Assembly: GCA_902783995.1 (NCBI GenBank)
Contig: CACZTG010000204.1
Span: forward strand, 1-10,973
Reading direction: 5' to 3'
Source of the DNA: an uncultured Ruminococcus sp.
Lineage (GTDB): Bacteria > Bacillota_A > Clostridia > RUG12999
Length of the DNA stretch: 10,973 nucleotides
The stretch's first letter is position 1, and every line of letters begins with the position of its first letter. The position numbers and the translations under genes were made by a program. The notes below the pieces were generated by a model that saw only the letters and a list, made by a program, of their open reading frames with translations, did not search any database and was not told where the DNA came from. Positions 1 through 6,975 of the stretch are shown here, piece by piece.

Positions 1-639
1 GAAAAACCTTCTCCATAACCCTGCGCCGTCAATTGTTGCCGCTTCATAAAGCGTAGTATCTATGCCCTGTAGTGTCGTATAATATAAAAACATTGTTCCC
101 GGGAAGCCTGCCCATGTCATTTCTATTACAATAAACAGTATTGTAAATCTCGAATCGTTAAGCCATATATACGGTTCAAGTCCAAATTTCATAAGGAGCA
201 TATTAAGCATACCTGTTTGACTGGGATAGTAAATAAAATACCATAACAGCAGTATGGTTATACCGGGAAGAATAGCCGGCAAATAGATAATTGTTCTTAA
301 CGTGTTTCTGAAATGCATCATTTCGTTAAGCATAAACGCTATAATAACAGGCGGAATAAATCCTATAACAAAGCTCCAGAAAACATATTGTAGAGTGTTC
401 CTCAGGACAGGCCAGAACTGTGTGTCCTTAACAACCCTTACATAGTTTTCAAACCCGACAAATTTAGTGGGCGTGTAGCCCTTCATTTTAAAGAAGGACC
501 ACACTATACCCATAACAGACGGACGCCAAATCATAAGATAAAGTACAACTACGGCAGGAAAAAGTAAAATCCATGCACTGAAAAGCTGCTTTCTCTTTTG
601 AATTTTTCTCTTTTTTTCTGTCATTTGAATAGAACCCAT
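1..639 (-). CDS. Sugar ABC transporter permease, CUT1 type, MalF/UgpA/LplB-like (3' end cut by window edge)
   Basis: This is one of the two membrane subunits expected in a carbohydrate ABC importer. I translated 213 codons from the ATG at 639 and the frame is still open at position 1, so the C-terminus is missing. Seen: a basic cytoplasmic N-terminus (residues 7-17, rich in K and R), then hydrophobic segments near residues 21-38, 81-104, 117-138 and 165-188. After these comes the start of the EAA loop, YEAATIDGAGLWRRF at 198-212, which docks the ATPase in this family. Full-length family members are about 290-310 residues, so roughly a third is absent. An AGGAG site lies 8 bases before the ATG. 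A second in-frame ATG at codon 6 has no comparable site. The gene follows the binding-protein gene by 21 bases, the usual CUT1 arrangement. Family assignment is secure; the sugar transported cannot be read from the sequence. Confidence 0.93.
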   Translation of the reverse strand, partial: MGSIQMTEKKRKIQKRKQLFSAWILLFPAVVVLYLMIWRPSVMGIVWSFFKMKGYTPTKFVGFENYVRVVKDTQFWPVLRNTLQYVFWSFVIGFIPPVIIAFMLNEMMHFRNTLRTIIYLPAILPGITILLLWYFIYYPSQTGMLNMLLMKFGLEPYIWLNDSRFTILFIVIEMTWAGFPGTMFLYYTTLQGIDTTLYEAATIDGAGLWRRFF

Positions 640-647
640 AAAAATAA

Positions 648-653
648 CTCCTT
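648..653 (-). promoter_or_regulatory. Ribosome binding site of the permease gene
   Basis: On the minus strand this reads AAGGAG and ends 8 bases before the ATG at 639-637. It decides the start in favour of this ATG over the in-frame ATG five codons further in. It lies entirely within the 21-base gap after the binding-protein stop codon, so the two genes are probably translated from one message. Confidence 0.8.
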
Positions 654-660
654 ATAAAGT

Positions 661-2064
661 TCAGTTTAAGTTATCCAAGTAATTTGCCTGAAAATCCTTG
701 TTTGCTTTGCTTATTAACGACTTTATGTCAGCGTTTTTGTTTGTTAAAGCTTCCTGAATAATTTTATCAAGTACAGCATAAAGCTCCTGAGCACATACCG
801 GCTCTTCCGGCTTAAATTCAATACTTGTATCGGTTAATGAATCATTATAAAGCTTAACATGATTTATATCTATATTTTTATACTTTTCGGTCATTTCAGC
901 AATAAACTTCGTTCTTTCGGTTTCATCGCTATAGACCGGCAGCTTATCTATTCCTACAACCTTTCCGTCTTGTACAAGCTGTTTATAATTTTTTTCAAGA
1001 TTCGCTTTTCCGTCCTCTGTCAAATTCGGAGATACGCCCATATTTTCAAACCATTTAAGCGCAACGTCAACCTGTGCCTCTGTCGCATTATTGGAAACAG
1101 TTGCCGTGTATCCGCCGACTAAAGTCACATGTTTCTTTGGACCCGCCGGAATTGCCATAATTCCTATATGCTCTTTAGGCATTTCGTATTTGAAAAGAGA
1201 ATCGGTAAAGCTTCCGGCACCCAGTATCATACCTATATTGCCAAGCGCAAACTGTTTGTAATACTCATCGTAATCAACAAGCGAATTATCTAAAAACAAG
1301 TTGTGCTTCCATTTAAGGTCGCTTATGTATTGCATTGCGTCAACACATTCTTTTGTATCAAATGTCGCAGTATATTTTCCGTCTCCTGCAGATTTCATAA
1401 ACTCAACACCGTAGCTCCATGCAATAGGAGTAAACAGCCAGCCGCCGCAGTTATTCATTGTGGGAATGGCAAAGCCGGCTTTCCCCGTTGCTTCTTTTAT
1501 CTTCTTGCCGAACTCTACAACTTCGTCCCAATCTTTAGGCTGCATAGGACTTCCGTCAGCATTCATCAGCCCCGCTTTTTCAAAAAGGTCAACATTATAA
1601 GCAAGACCTAAGCTGTATGCACTTGTCGGATATGTTACAATCTCCCCGTCTTTTGATATTAAAGGAAGTATTGTTTCGCTGAAGACATTGTCATAACCCG
1701 CACGCTTTAAGCCTTCCGATATGTCTGTATAATATTCGCCCTCAACTATTTTGCTGATTTCCGTAAAATTGGAATAATATACTGTCGGCAATTGTCCCGC
1801 AGCTGCTTTTGAGTAAAAGGTCTGTAAGTCAAACCCCCAGTTGTCGGGCTTAATCGCCATTGTCGGATTAGCCGCCTCAAAATTTTCTTTGTAGCTCGTG
1901 TATTTGTCTAAATCAGCGCCTTCTTTTGACGGCCAGTTTCCGACAGAAATTACCGTTCTGCCCTGCTCATCCTTGTCATTAGTTGCATTATTGCTCGCCG
2001 TACATGCAGAAAGAATGCTAAGTGCCATACATAAGGATAAAACTTTTAAAAATGCTTTCTTCAT
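661..2064 (-). CDS. Lipoprotein sugar-binding protein of an ABC importer (solute-binding family 1, UgpB/MalE-like)
   Basis: This extracellular lipid-anchored receptor would capture an oligosaccharide and deliver it to the permease encoded next. Seen: 467 residues with a basic start (MKKAFLK), a hydrophobic stretch, and a lipobox LSAC at 18-21. Cys21 is therefore the predicted lipidated residue, followed by a polar linker (about 22-34). The body has typical family 1 binding-protein features: YNVDLFEKAGL at 156-166, a DWDEVVEFGKKI helix around 178-189, GNIGMILGAGSF at 275-286 and a late helical lobe. The length is normal for CUT1 receptors (about 420-550). A GAGAGG site sits about 9 bases before the ATG at 2064. 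The gene is preceded by a 59-base gap, the longest in the window, and followed by the permease 21 bases on. The hydrolases upstream suggest a polysaccharide-derived ligand; its identity is unknown. Confidence 0.95.
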   Translation of the reverse strand: MKKAFLKVLSLCMALSILSACTASNNATNDKDEQGRTVISVGNWPSKEGADLDKYTSYKENFEAANPTMAIKPDNWGFDLQTFYSKAAAGQLPTVYYSNFTEISKIVEGEYYTDISEGLKRAGYDNVFSETILPLISKDGEIVTYPTSAYSLGLAYNVDLFEKAGLMNADGSPMQPKDWDEVVEFGKKIKEATGKAGFAIPTMNNCGGWLFTPIAWSYGVEFMKSAGDGKYTATFDTKECVDAMQYISDLKWKHNLFLDNSLVDYDEYYKQFALGNIGMILGAGSFTDSLFKYEMPKEHIGIMAIPAGPKKHVTLVGGYTATVSNNATEAQVDVALKWFENMGVSPNLTEDGKANLEKNYKQLVQDGKVVGIDKLPVYSDETERTKFIAEMTEKYKNIDINHVKLYNDSLTDTSIEFKPEEPVCAQELYAVLDKIIQEALTNKNADIKSLISKANKDFQANYLDNLN

Positions 2065-2087
2065 GGTTACATACCTCTCTTTTTTTA

Positions 2088-2103
2088 TTTCAAATTATTG
2101 AAA
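2088..2103. repeat. 16-base AT-rich dyad in the gap before the binding-protein gene
   Basis: A perfect inverted repeat with 6-base arms (TTTCAA / TTGAAA) and a 4-base loop. It lies between the stop of the GH39-like gene (2124) and the ribosome binding site of the lipoprotein gene (about 2074-2080). It is the only dyad I noticed in the gap. In the sense direction it is followed by an A-run, not a U-run, so it is not an intrinsic terminator for this operon. It could be a weak RNA stem or an operator, or chance in AT-rich DNA. Confidence 0.35.
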
Positions 2104-2123
2104 CTTTTTGTAATAAATGCGTG

Positions 2124-3494
2124 TTATTTGCTGAATTCTATGTAGATTATAGAATTTTTTGTTGACTGCAAAAACATCTCTCCTTGTTTATTTGGATACC
2201 CAATTTCTGATATAAGCGTCATATCATTATCCTCATCGGTTATATAAACCTTACATTCATAGAATATTCCTTTGCTTTGGTAGCAAAGCTTAATATCTTT
2301 ATCAACCCCGAGATTTGTAATCGTAAGAGCTTCTTTTTCTTCACCCGAGGCAGCAAGCACATGCAGGATCTCATTCCCTCCGCCTGTGTAAACCTCCGTA
2401 CCAAGCTCGTAAAGGTTTGCAAATGCTTTAAATGCGTAATAAGGTTTATTAAACTCACTTGTTCCGTTTACAACACCGTTATAAACCGACGTACTCCGAA
2501 ACATATAGTACATAGCCATATCGACGGGATTTTTCTGTGATGCCGCAAAAACCGCGCTTACTCCCGCTGCCGCGGCCATATCTTTACATTTTTTCGGGGC
2601 ATTTACATTCCATTCCGTACAGATTATTTCTGTATTTTCAAGGCCCCGTTCATTCATGATCCGCCTAAGCTCACGTACTGACGCTTCATAATCCAAAACA
2701 GATGAAATTCCGCTGAAATACTTATGAAATGAGAAAAAGTCAATCGGCGCATAATTTTCTTTACTCGTTATATAGGAAATAAAGTCCAAGAAATATTCGT
2801 AATAATATTTTTTCATTGACTCCTTTCCGTTTGGAAATATGTCGTATGCATCCTTAGATCTTTCACAGCAACCCGCTATTGAAACAGCCGAGTATCCGCC
2901 GATTTTAATTTTGTCACCAAAGCATTTTTTCAGATGATTTGCCGTAACCTTGTACAAAACGAAATAGTCTTCTTTTGTTCCCGTCCACATAGGAAACATA
3001 TTATCGGCAGGTACGCCCTCAGGCTCATTCCATATCTCCCAATATTCTATATTGTAACGGTATCCGTTTGCCCAGCCTTCATTATAATGTCTTATAATAT
3101 GTTCACAAATTCTCGCCCATTTTTCAATGTCCTTCGGAGGATTTATAAAAAAGTGTTTCCCGCTGTGGTCTATACTCTCGCCCAATCTGTAAAACGGTTT
3201 TGTGCCCGCATTGACAGTTTCCTCGATATATTCGTCCGTACACCTAAAATTATAGGATTTTTCGTCGTTTTCATCGGCGTCAAAATCCGGAAATATACAG
3301 TGTATATCCACAAACTGCCCCGAACCGAAAGGAAATTCTATATCGTGGTACCTTGCGTAAGGTATGGATAAATCCCCAAAAATATCTTTGTAGGAGGTAA
3401 GCTTTGCAATACCTTGTGTTACACCGCCGTTTACGGAGTGAACGGGCTTCATTTTCCTTATTTCTTTGTTAAAATCCACACTTATTAAGTCCAT
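2124..3494 (-). CDS. Intracellular GH39-like glycoside hydrolase (clan GH-A, XynB-type)
   Basis: Probable retaining exo-glycosidase that trims imported oligosaccharides in the cytoplasm. Seen: 456 residues and no signal peptide or anchor. An N-terminal PVHSVNGG motif (17-24) resembles the HGVNGG start of GH39 barrels. The acid/base motif EIWNEPEG is at 153-160, with Glu157 as the predicted proton donor. FHKY at 256-259 is next, and CTEWN at 292-296 gives Glu294 as the predicted nucleophile. A short C-terminal beta domain runs from about 370 to 456. The length fits GH39 beta-xylosidases (about 450-510) after a small trim. AAAGGAG lies 6 bases before the ATG. The gene starts 21 bases after the secreted GH gene and is followed by the importer genes, which supports an intracellular downstream step. 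Fold and mechanism are well supported; substrate (xylo-, arabino- or other oligosaccharide) is not, and the exact CAZy family is an inference. Confidence 0.85.
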   Translation of the reverse strand: MDLISVDFNKEIRKMKPVHSVNGGVTQGIAKLTSYKDIFGDLSIPYARYHDIEFPFGSGQFVDIHCIFPDFDADENDEKSYNFRCTDEYIEETVNAGTKPFYRLGESIDHSGKHFFINPPKDIEKWARICEHIIRHYNEGWANGYRYNIEYWEIWNEPEGVPADNMFPMWTGTKEDYFVLYKVTANHLKKCFGDKIKIGGYSAVSIAGCCERSKDAYDIFPNGKESMKKYYYEYFLDFISYITSKENYAPIDFFSFHKYFSGISSVLDYEASVRELRRIMNERGLENTEIICTEWNVNAPKKCKDMAAAAGVSAVFAASQKNPVDMAMYYMFRSTSVYNGVVNGTSEFNKPYYAFKAFANLYELGTEVYTGGGNEILHVLAASGEEKEALTITNLGVDKDIKLCYQSKGIFYECKVYITDEDNDMTLISEIGYPNKQGEMFLQSTKNSIIYIEFSK

Positions 3495-3515
3495 TTGCTT
3501 CTCCTTTTATATTGT

Positions 3516-6500
3516 TTATTTAATAAGCTTCAACACTGTAAACAACGCTGTGTTCTTTGAACGTCCTATACCGCTTGCATACTCAATCCAGCCCACACGG
3601 CCGTCACCGTCATCCTCATTAATAAGGAAAGAGTAACCCATCTCGTCTCCTTCTTTCGGTACTTGACCCGGTAATAAAAGGGCTTTCCACGGTATGCATA
3701 CCTCGTAATATGTTTTGTTCCCTTCTCTTCTGACCGCGACCTCCGCGTCCTTTATCTCTCCGACATCATATACGTTATCTTGAGATGAATAACGGTAAAC
3801 ACCGGGACCATCCGGAGATAATGCAACACCAATCTCATGGAATGTCGTTCCCATCTGACCTATTGCAACACCGGCAGCTTCATTATACACAATACCAAAC
3901 TGTATTCCGTCTCCGTCCCAGTTTCTGTCAACGGGACTTTTCTGGCAAAATACGTTGTCTGTAATGTCGCAGAACATATAAAAGTTTTCTTCATCCCAGC
4001 CTATGCCGCTTCTTCCGGATAAATCCTCCGGTCCGCCCCAATACCAGTCTTTTTCGGCTGCCTGTACCTGTCCGAATTCATCTGCGTACATTGCGGAATC
4101 GTAAATCCACTCATCGGGTGAAAGAATACCGTCTATTGTGGGCTTTTTATCCATATAGCAGGCTATTGTCATATTAAAAGGCTGTGAAAACGAATATTTT
4201 TCTCCGTCACTCGACGTTATATCGTATTCAAAAGTATATTCGCCTTTTCTAACCATTTTTGGAAGCGGAATATTAACAAGCCCGGTTGTTCCTTTCGGGA
4301 TAATACCTATATCAAATACCTTATCTTTCACAAAATCGGGCGATTTAAAATTGATTTTTCCTTTTAAAGCCGCCTTATCGGAAATATTTTTAAGCTTTAG
4401 CGTTCCTGTCCAGTAATTGATATTCTTTGTGTCTTTAAGATTACATTCAAAATCGACAACAATAGGCTTAACCACATGGACATCAACATTTTGCGTCTGC
4501 AAAACGCCCTTTTCTCCTGAAATAACGATATGTGCAGTATAATTTGCTCCTATAGGCGCGTTATTATTAATAACAATATCTCTCTCTTCGCCCGCAGGAA
4601 GTACCGTTATACCGTCAGTTTCTGCGCACGGAGGAACCTTTGCTTCTATCCTGCAATCAGTGCCGCTCATATTTTTGACGGTTACTTTACAACTGCCGTC
4701 GGTTGACACTTCAATGTTTTTTGAGCTTAATTTAAACAACGCTTTGTCCGTAACAGGCTCCGTCTTACTGATATTGCCGACAAGATATATGGGCGCGTCC
4801 GAAACTCCGAATGTAAAAATCCCGTTATGACCGTTTACCGTTTCCTCATTGCCGCAGCGGTCATATACGGTAACTTCATTACAGCCAAGATCAAGTGTAA
4901 TATCTTCATTTACGGAATTTTCCGTATAAAGCGTTACGATATCCTTACCCCATTTTCTGCTTTTATATTTTGCTATGTGTTTTTTATCAACAGTCTGCGA
5001 AGATACAAAATCGCTTTTTGCCATAACATAATTCATAGCGGTAATCATTAATGCCGCCTCTGTCGGAAATGCGTATGTTCCGTACATCGGAAGCTCAGTA
5101 AAAACAGGATTAATAACGCCGAACATACTCTCGTTACGGTAAGGCTGATAGCCCTGTCGTTCAAGCGCGTATATACTGTACAGACCGTCTACCGCTTCCT
5201 TCTCCTTAAGGAACAGAAGCTGGCGTACATTTAACGCTCCCTGCATATAATCTGTCTGAACATAACCGGACGCCCTTGAAAAGCCTATCTCGGTTATCCA
5301 GATTTCAGGTTCTTTTTCTCCGGCGTCTGTCCAAAGCTTCTTTATGTTTTTAAGGTATTGTGGGTTCCTCGACGCTTCGGGAGGTCCCCATGAATATGCA
5401 TGGACTGAAATATTGTTAAAATGCCGGTGAAAATCATTTTCCATAGCCTGCATAATGTAATGCAGACCTCCTATTTCTTTCAGATTATCAAATTGAGCCG
5501 TCCATTCTGGACCTTGCGAAATACCTGTTATACCGGGCCCCGCAATCTTAACATCCGGCGCGTACTTATCAAATTCCTCTTTTGTCGCTATCGCCATTTT
5601 TGCATATTCTCTGCCTGTTTCGTAGTTAAGATTCCAGCAAAACGCTGAAAGGTTAGGCTCATTCCATATTTCAACGTGAGAAAGATACGGAGACATTTCC
5701 TTTGCAACATAACGCGCAAATTCTCTCCATGCGGCTATCTGATCGTCTGATTTCGGTAATTCCTTATACTCAAAAAGACCGTTTACGGGCGTTCCCCATA
5801 TAAGAGCATAGACCTTCATATCGCGTTCTTTTAGCTTCATTATGCGCTTTTGTGTCGCTGATCCGTTCCAGTCTATATCACCGTATGAGTTTATAAGCTC
5901 TCTCCACATTATTTCGACTCTGGCGCCCGCTGAATTTGTGAGCGCCAGCACGTCAAAACCGTTATCGGCAATATCGTCCTGATAATTTCCTGACTGATAA
6001 GCAAAAAACACATTTTCATCACGGATACCGTCCGGGTCCGTTTTAAGAATTGCAACTTTTATAGGATTAAATTCGCTTATTGTTACGCCGTTCTCGACAA
6101 TATCGATAACCCAGTCATAAATTCCGCATTCCGTAACCTCTCCTGCGTCTAAAGTAAGCTCTTTAATCTCACCCGGCTCAATAGTAACCGTATCGTTTTG
6201 AATGAACGGGATTTCCTGCTTATCGGAAACCATTTTTGATATTACATTTACTACCCTTGTTTTACCCGAAACATTTTCAAGAACATTTATAACCTTTTTG
6301 TTTTTCCAGAACCACGCGTAGCTGTTTCCTCTTTTTTCCGCCCGCGCGGAGGCGTAAACCGGGTTTACGCCTTCACGCTTTGTAACCTTGACATGCCGTA
6401 TTGCAACGGTATTCGCATTATCCTGGTCTCTGTAATGTGACGCGGGCCGTATTACCTTCAAGGTTATATAAAAATCAAATCCGTCAAGGCTTCTGTTAAA

Positions 6501-6959
6501 TACGGCGTCATCAAGAGTAACCTTTAAGGTTTTCCATGTTCTGTCCTTTGTCATAAATGCAATTTTGTCAAGCTCTATCTGCCTTTTCCCTTTTCTGTCA
6601 TACTCAAGCTGAAAGAAACCCTCATACTCGTCATAGTATTCTATTTCAACATCGTATGCCGTGCCGTCAAATTCTTTTACGGGCTTAAACTCGTTTGAAA
6701 AAGCAAAGCTTATCGTGTGCGCGGCGTTCAGGTCAAGAATCCAGCAGGATTCCTGACCCTTGTAGCCTACTTGTTCCTTACCGCCCGCACATTCAATTTT
6801 ATCAAAATTGTTCTGAATGAGGGTTTCGGTAAAATAAGCTTCCGCTACGTCAGCGGATTTTTGAAGTACCGCTTTCTCCGCACAAAATACAGGTATGCTG
6901 CATATAAGTATAGCAATAACTACTGTCAATGACCAAAAACACTTAAATGCATATTTCAT
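3516..6959 (-). CDS. Large secreted multidomain GH39-like glycoside hydrolase with C-terminal CBM9-like module
   Basis: Probable extracellular polysaccharide-degrading enzyme, 1147 residues. Domains by eye: signal peptide 1-27 (hydrophobic 10-25, likely cleavage after FCA); beta-sandwich module about 35-195; Ig-like 200-305; TIM barrel about 310-650; short beta domain 660-728; two Ig-like domains about 735-830 and 832-932; CBM9-like module 934-1147 (PTIDGILSPDEW, IGWDEENFYMF, NWDGDGIQFGI, VCIPWKAL, INEDDGDGR). Catalytic residues: HVEIWNEPN gives Glu434 as acid/base, and EIWITEIGF gives Glu557 as nucleophile, with His520 in SVHAY between them. Both glutamates are present, so it should be active. 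No sortase motif, SLH or dockerin is visible, so it is probably released or held by its binding module. AAAGGAG lies 8 bases before the ATG, within a 16-base gap after the upstream paralogue. The barrel is clan GH-A; GH39 is the nearest family I recognise, but a new or unassigned subfamily is possible. Confidence 0.88.
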   Translation of the reverse strand: MKYAFKCFWSLTVVIAILICSIPVFCAEKAVLQKSADVAEAYFTETLIQNNFDKIECAGGKEQVGYKGQESCWILDLNAAHTISFAFSNEFKPVKEFDGTAYDVEIEYYDEYEGFFQLEYDRKGKRQIELDKIAFMTKDRTWKTLKVTLDDAVFNRSLDGFDFYITLKVIRPASHYRDQDNANTVAIRHVKVTKREGVNPVYASARAEKRGNSYAWFWKNKKVINVLENVSGKTRVVNVISKMVSDKQEIPFIQNDTVTIEPGEIKELTLDAGEVTECGIYDWVIDIVENGVTISEFNPIKVAILKTDPDGIRDENVFFAYQSGNYQDDIADNGFDVLALTNSAGARVEIMWRELINSYGDIDWNGSATQKRIMKLKERDMKVYALIWGTPVNGLFEYKELPKSDDQIAAWREFARYVAKEMSPYLSHVEIWNEPNLSAFCWNLNYETGREYAKMAIATKEEFDKYAPDVKIAGPGITGISQGPEWTAQFDNLKEIGGLHYIMQAMENDFHRHFNNISVHAYSWGPPEASRNPQYLKNIKKLWTDAGEKEPEIWITEIGFSRASGYVQTDYMQGALNVRQLLFLKEKEAVDGLYSIYALERQGYQPYRNESMFGVINPVFTELPMYGTYAFPTEAALMITAMNYVMAKSDFVSSQTVDKKHIAKYKSRKWGKDIVTLYTENSVNEDITLDLGCNEVTVYDRCGNEETVNGHNGIFTFGVSDAPIYLVGNISKTEPVTDKALFKLSSKNIEVSTDGSCKVTVKNMSGTDCRIEAKVPPCAETDGITVLPAGEERDIVINNNAPIGANYTAHIVISGEKGVLQTQNVDVHVVKPIVVDFECNLKDTKNINYWTGTLKLKNISDKAALKGKINFKSPDFVKDKVFDIGIIPKGTTGLVNIPLPKMVRKGEYTFEYDITSSDGEKYSFSQPFNMTIACYMDKKPTIDGILSPDEWIYDSAMYADEFGQVQAAEKDWYWGGPEDLSGRSGIGWDEENFYMFCDITDNVFCQKSPVDRNWDGDGIQFGIVYNEAAGVAIGQMGTTFHEIGVALSPDGPGVYRYSSQDNVYDVGEIKDAEVAVRREGNKTYYEVCIPWKALLLPGQVPKEGDEMGYSFLINEDDGDGRVGWIEYASGIGRSKNTALFTVLKLIK
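3519..4160 (-). other. CBM9-like carbohydrate-binding domain of the 1147-residue GH
   Basis: This segment encodes residues 934-1147. The order of motifs matches CBM9-type modules: an opening PTIDGILSPDEW strand, then IGWDEENFYMFCDITD, an acidic NWDGDGIQFGI segment, a late VCIPWKAL strand, and a closing GRSKNTALF strand. CBM9 modules bind sugar chain ends or cellulose and xylan in characterised xylanases. Whether this copy keeps the sugar-stacking tryptophans cannot be judged without a structure alignment. It is absent from the upstream paralogue. Confidence 0.75.
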
Positions 6960-6967
6960 ATACCTAT

Positions 6968-6974
6968 CTCCTTT
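6968..6974 (-). promoter_or_regulatory. Ribosome binding site of the 1147-residue secreted GH gene
   Basis: On the minus strand this reads AAAGGAG and ends 8 bases before the ATG at 6959. It begins 1 base after the stop codon of the upstream gene (6976-6978). With only 16 bases between the genes there is no room for an independent promoter or terminator, so the two giant GH genes should be co-transcribed. Confidence 0.8.
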
Positions 6975-6975
6975 A

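Noticed and set aside
859..2101. Plus-strand open frames opposite the sugar-binding protein gene
   Set aside because: All are short, overlap a clear lipoprotein gene and have translations typical of antisense shadows.
2088..2110. Dyad followed by a T-run on the plus strand, as an intrinsic terminator
   Set aside because: The T-run is on the plus strand, where no gene is read toward it. The stem is only 6 A/T-rich pairs. In the operon's own direction the stem is followed by A's.
2065..2123. Internal promoter before the sugar-binding protein gene
   Set aside because: AT-rich hexamers exist, but no pair at 16-18 base spacing resembles TTGACA/TATAAT well enough to claim.
2934..3371. 145-codon open frame on the plus strand, antisense to the GH39-like gene
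   Set aside because: It lies wholly inside a well-supported gene, has no ribosome binding site that I can see, and its translation is low-complexity hydrophobic/aromatic with no motif. It is a shadow frame.
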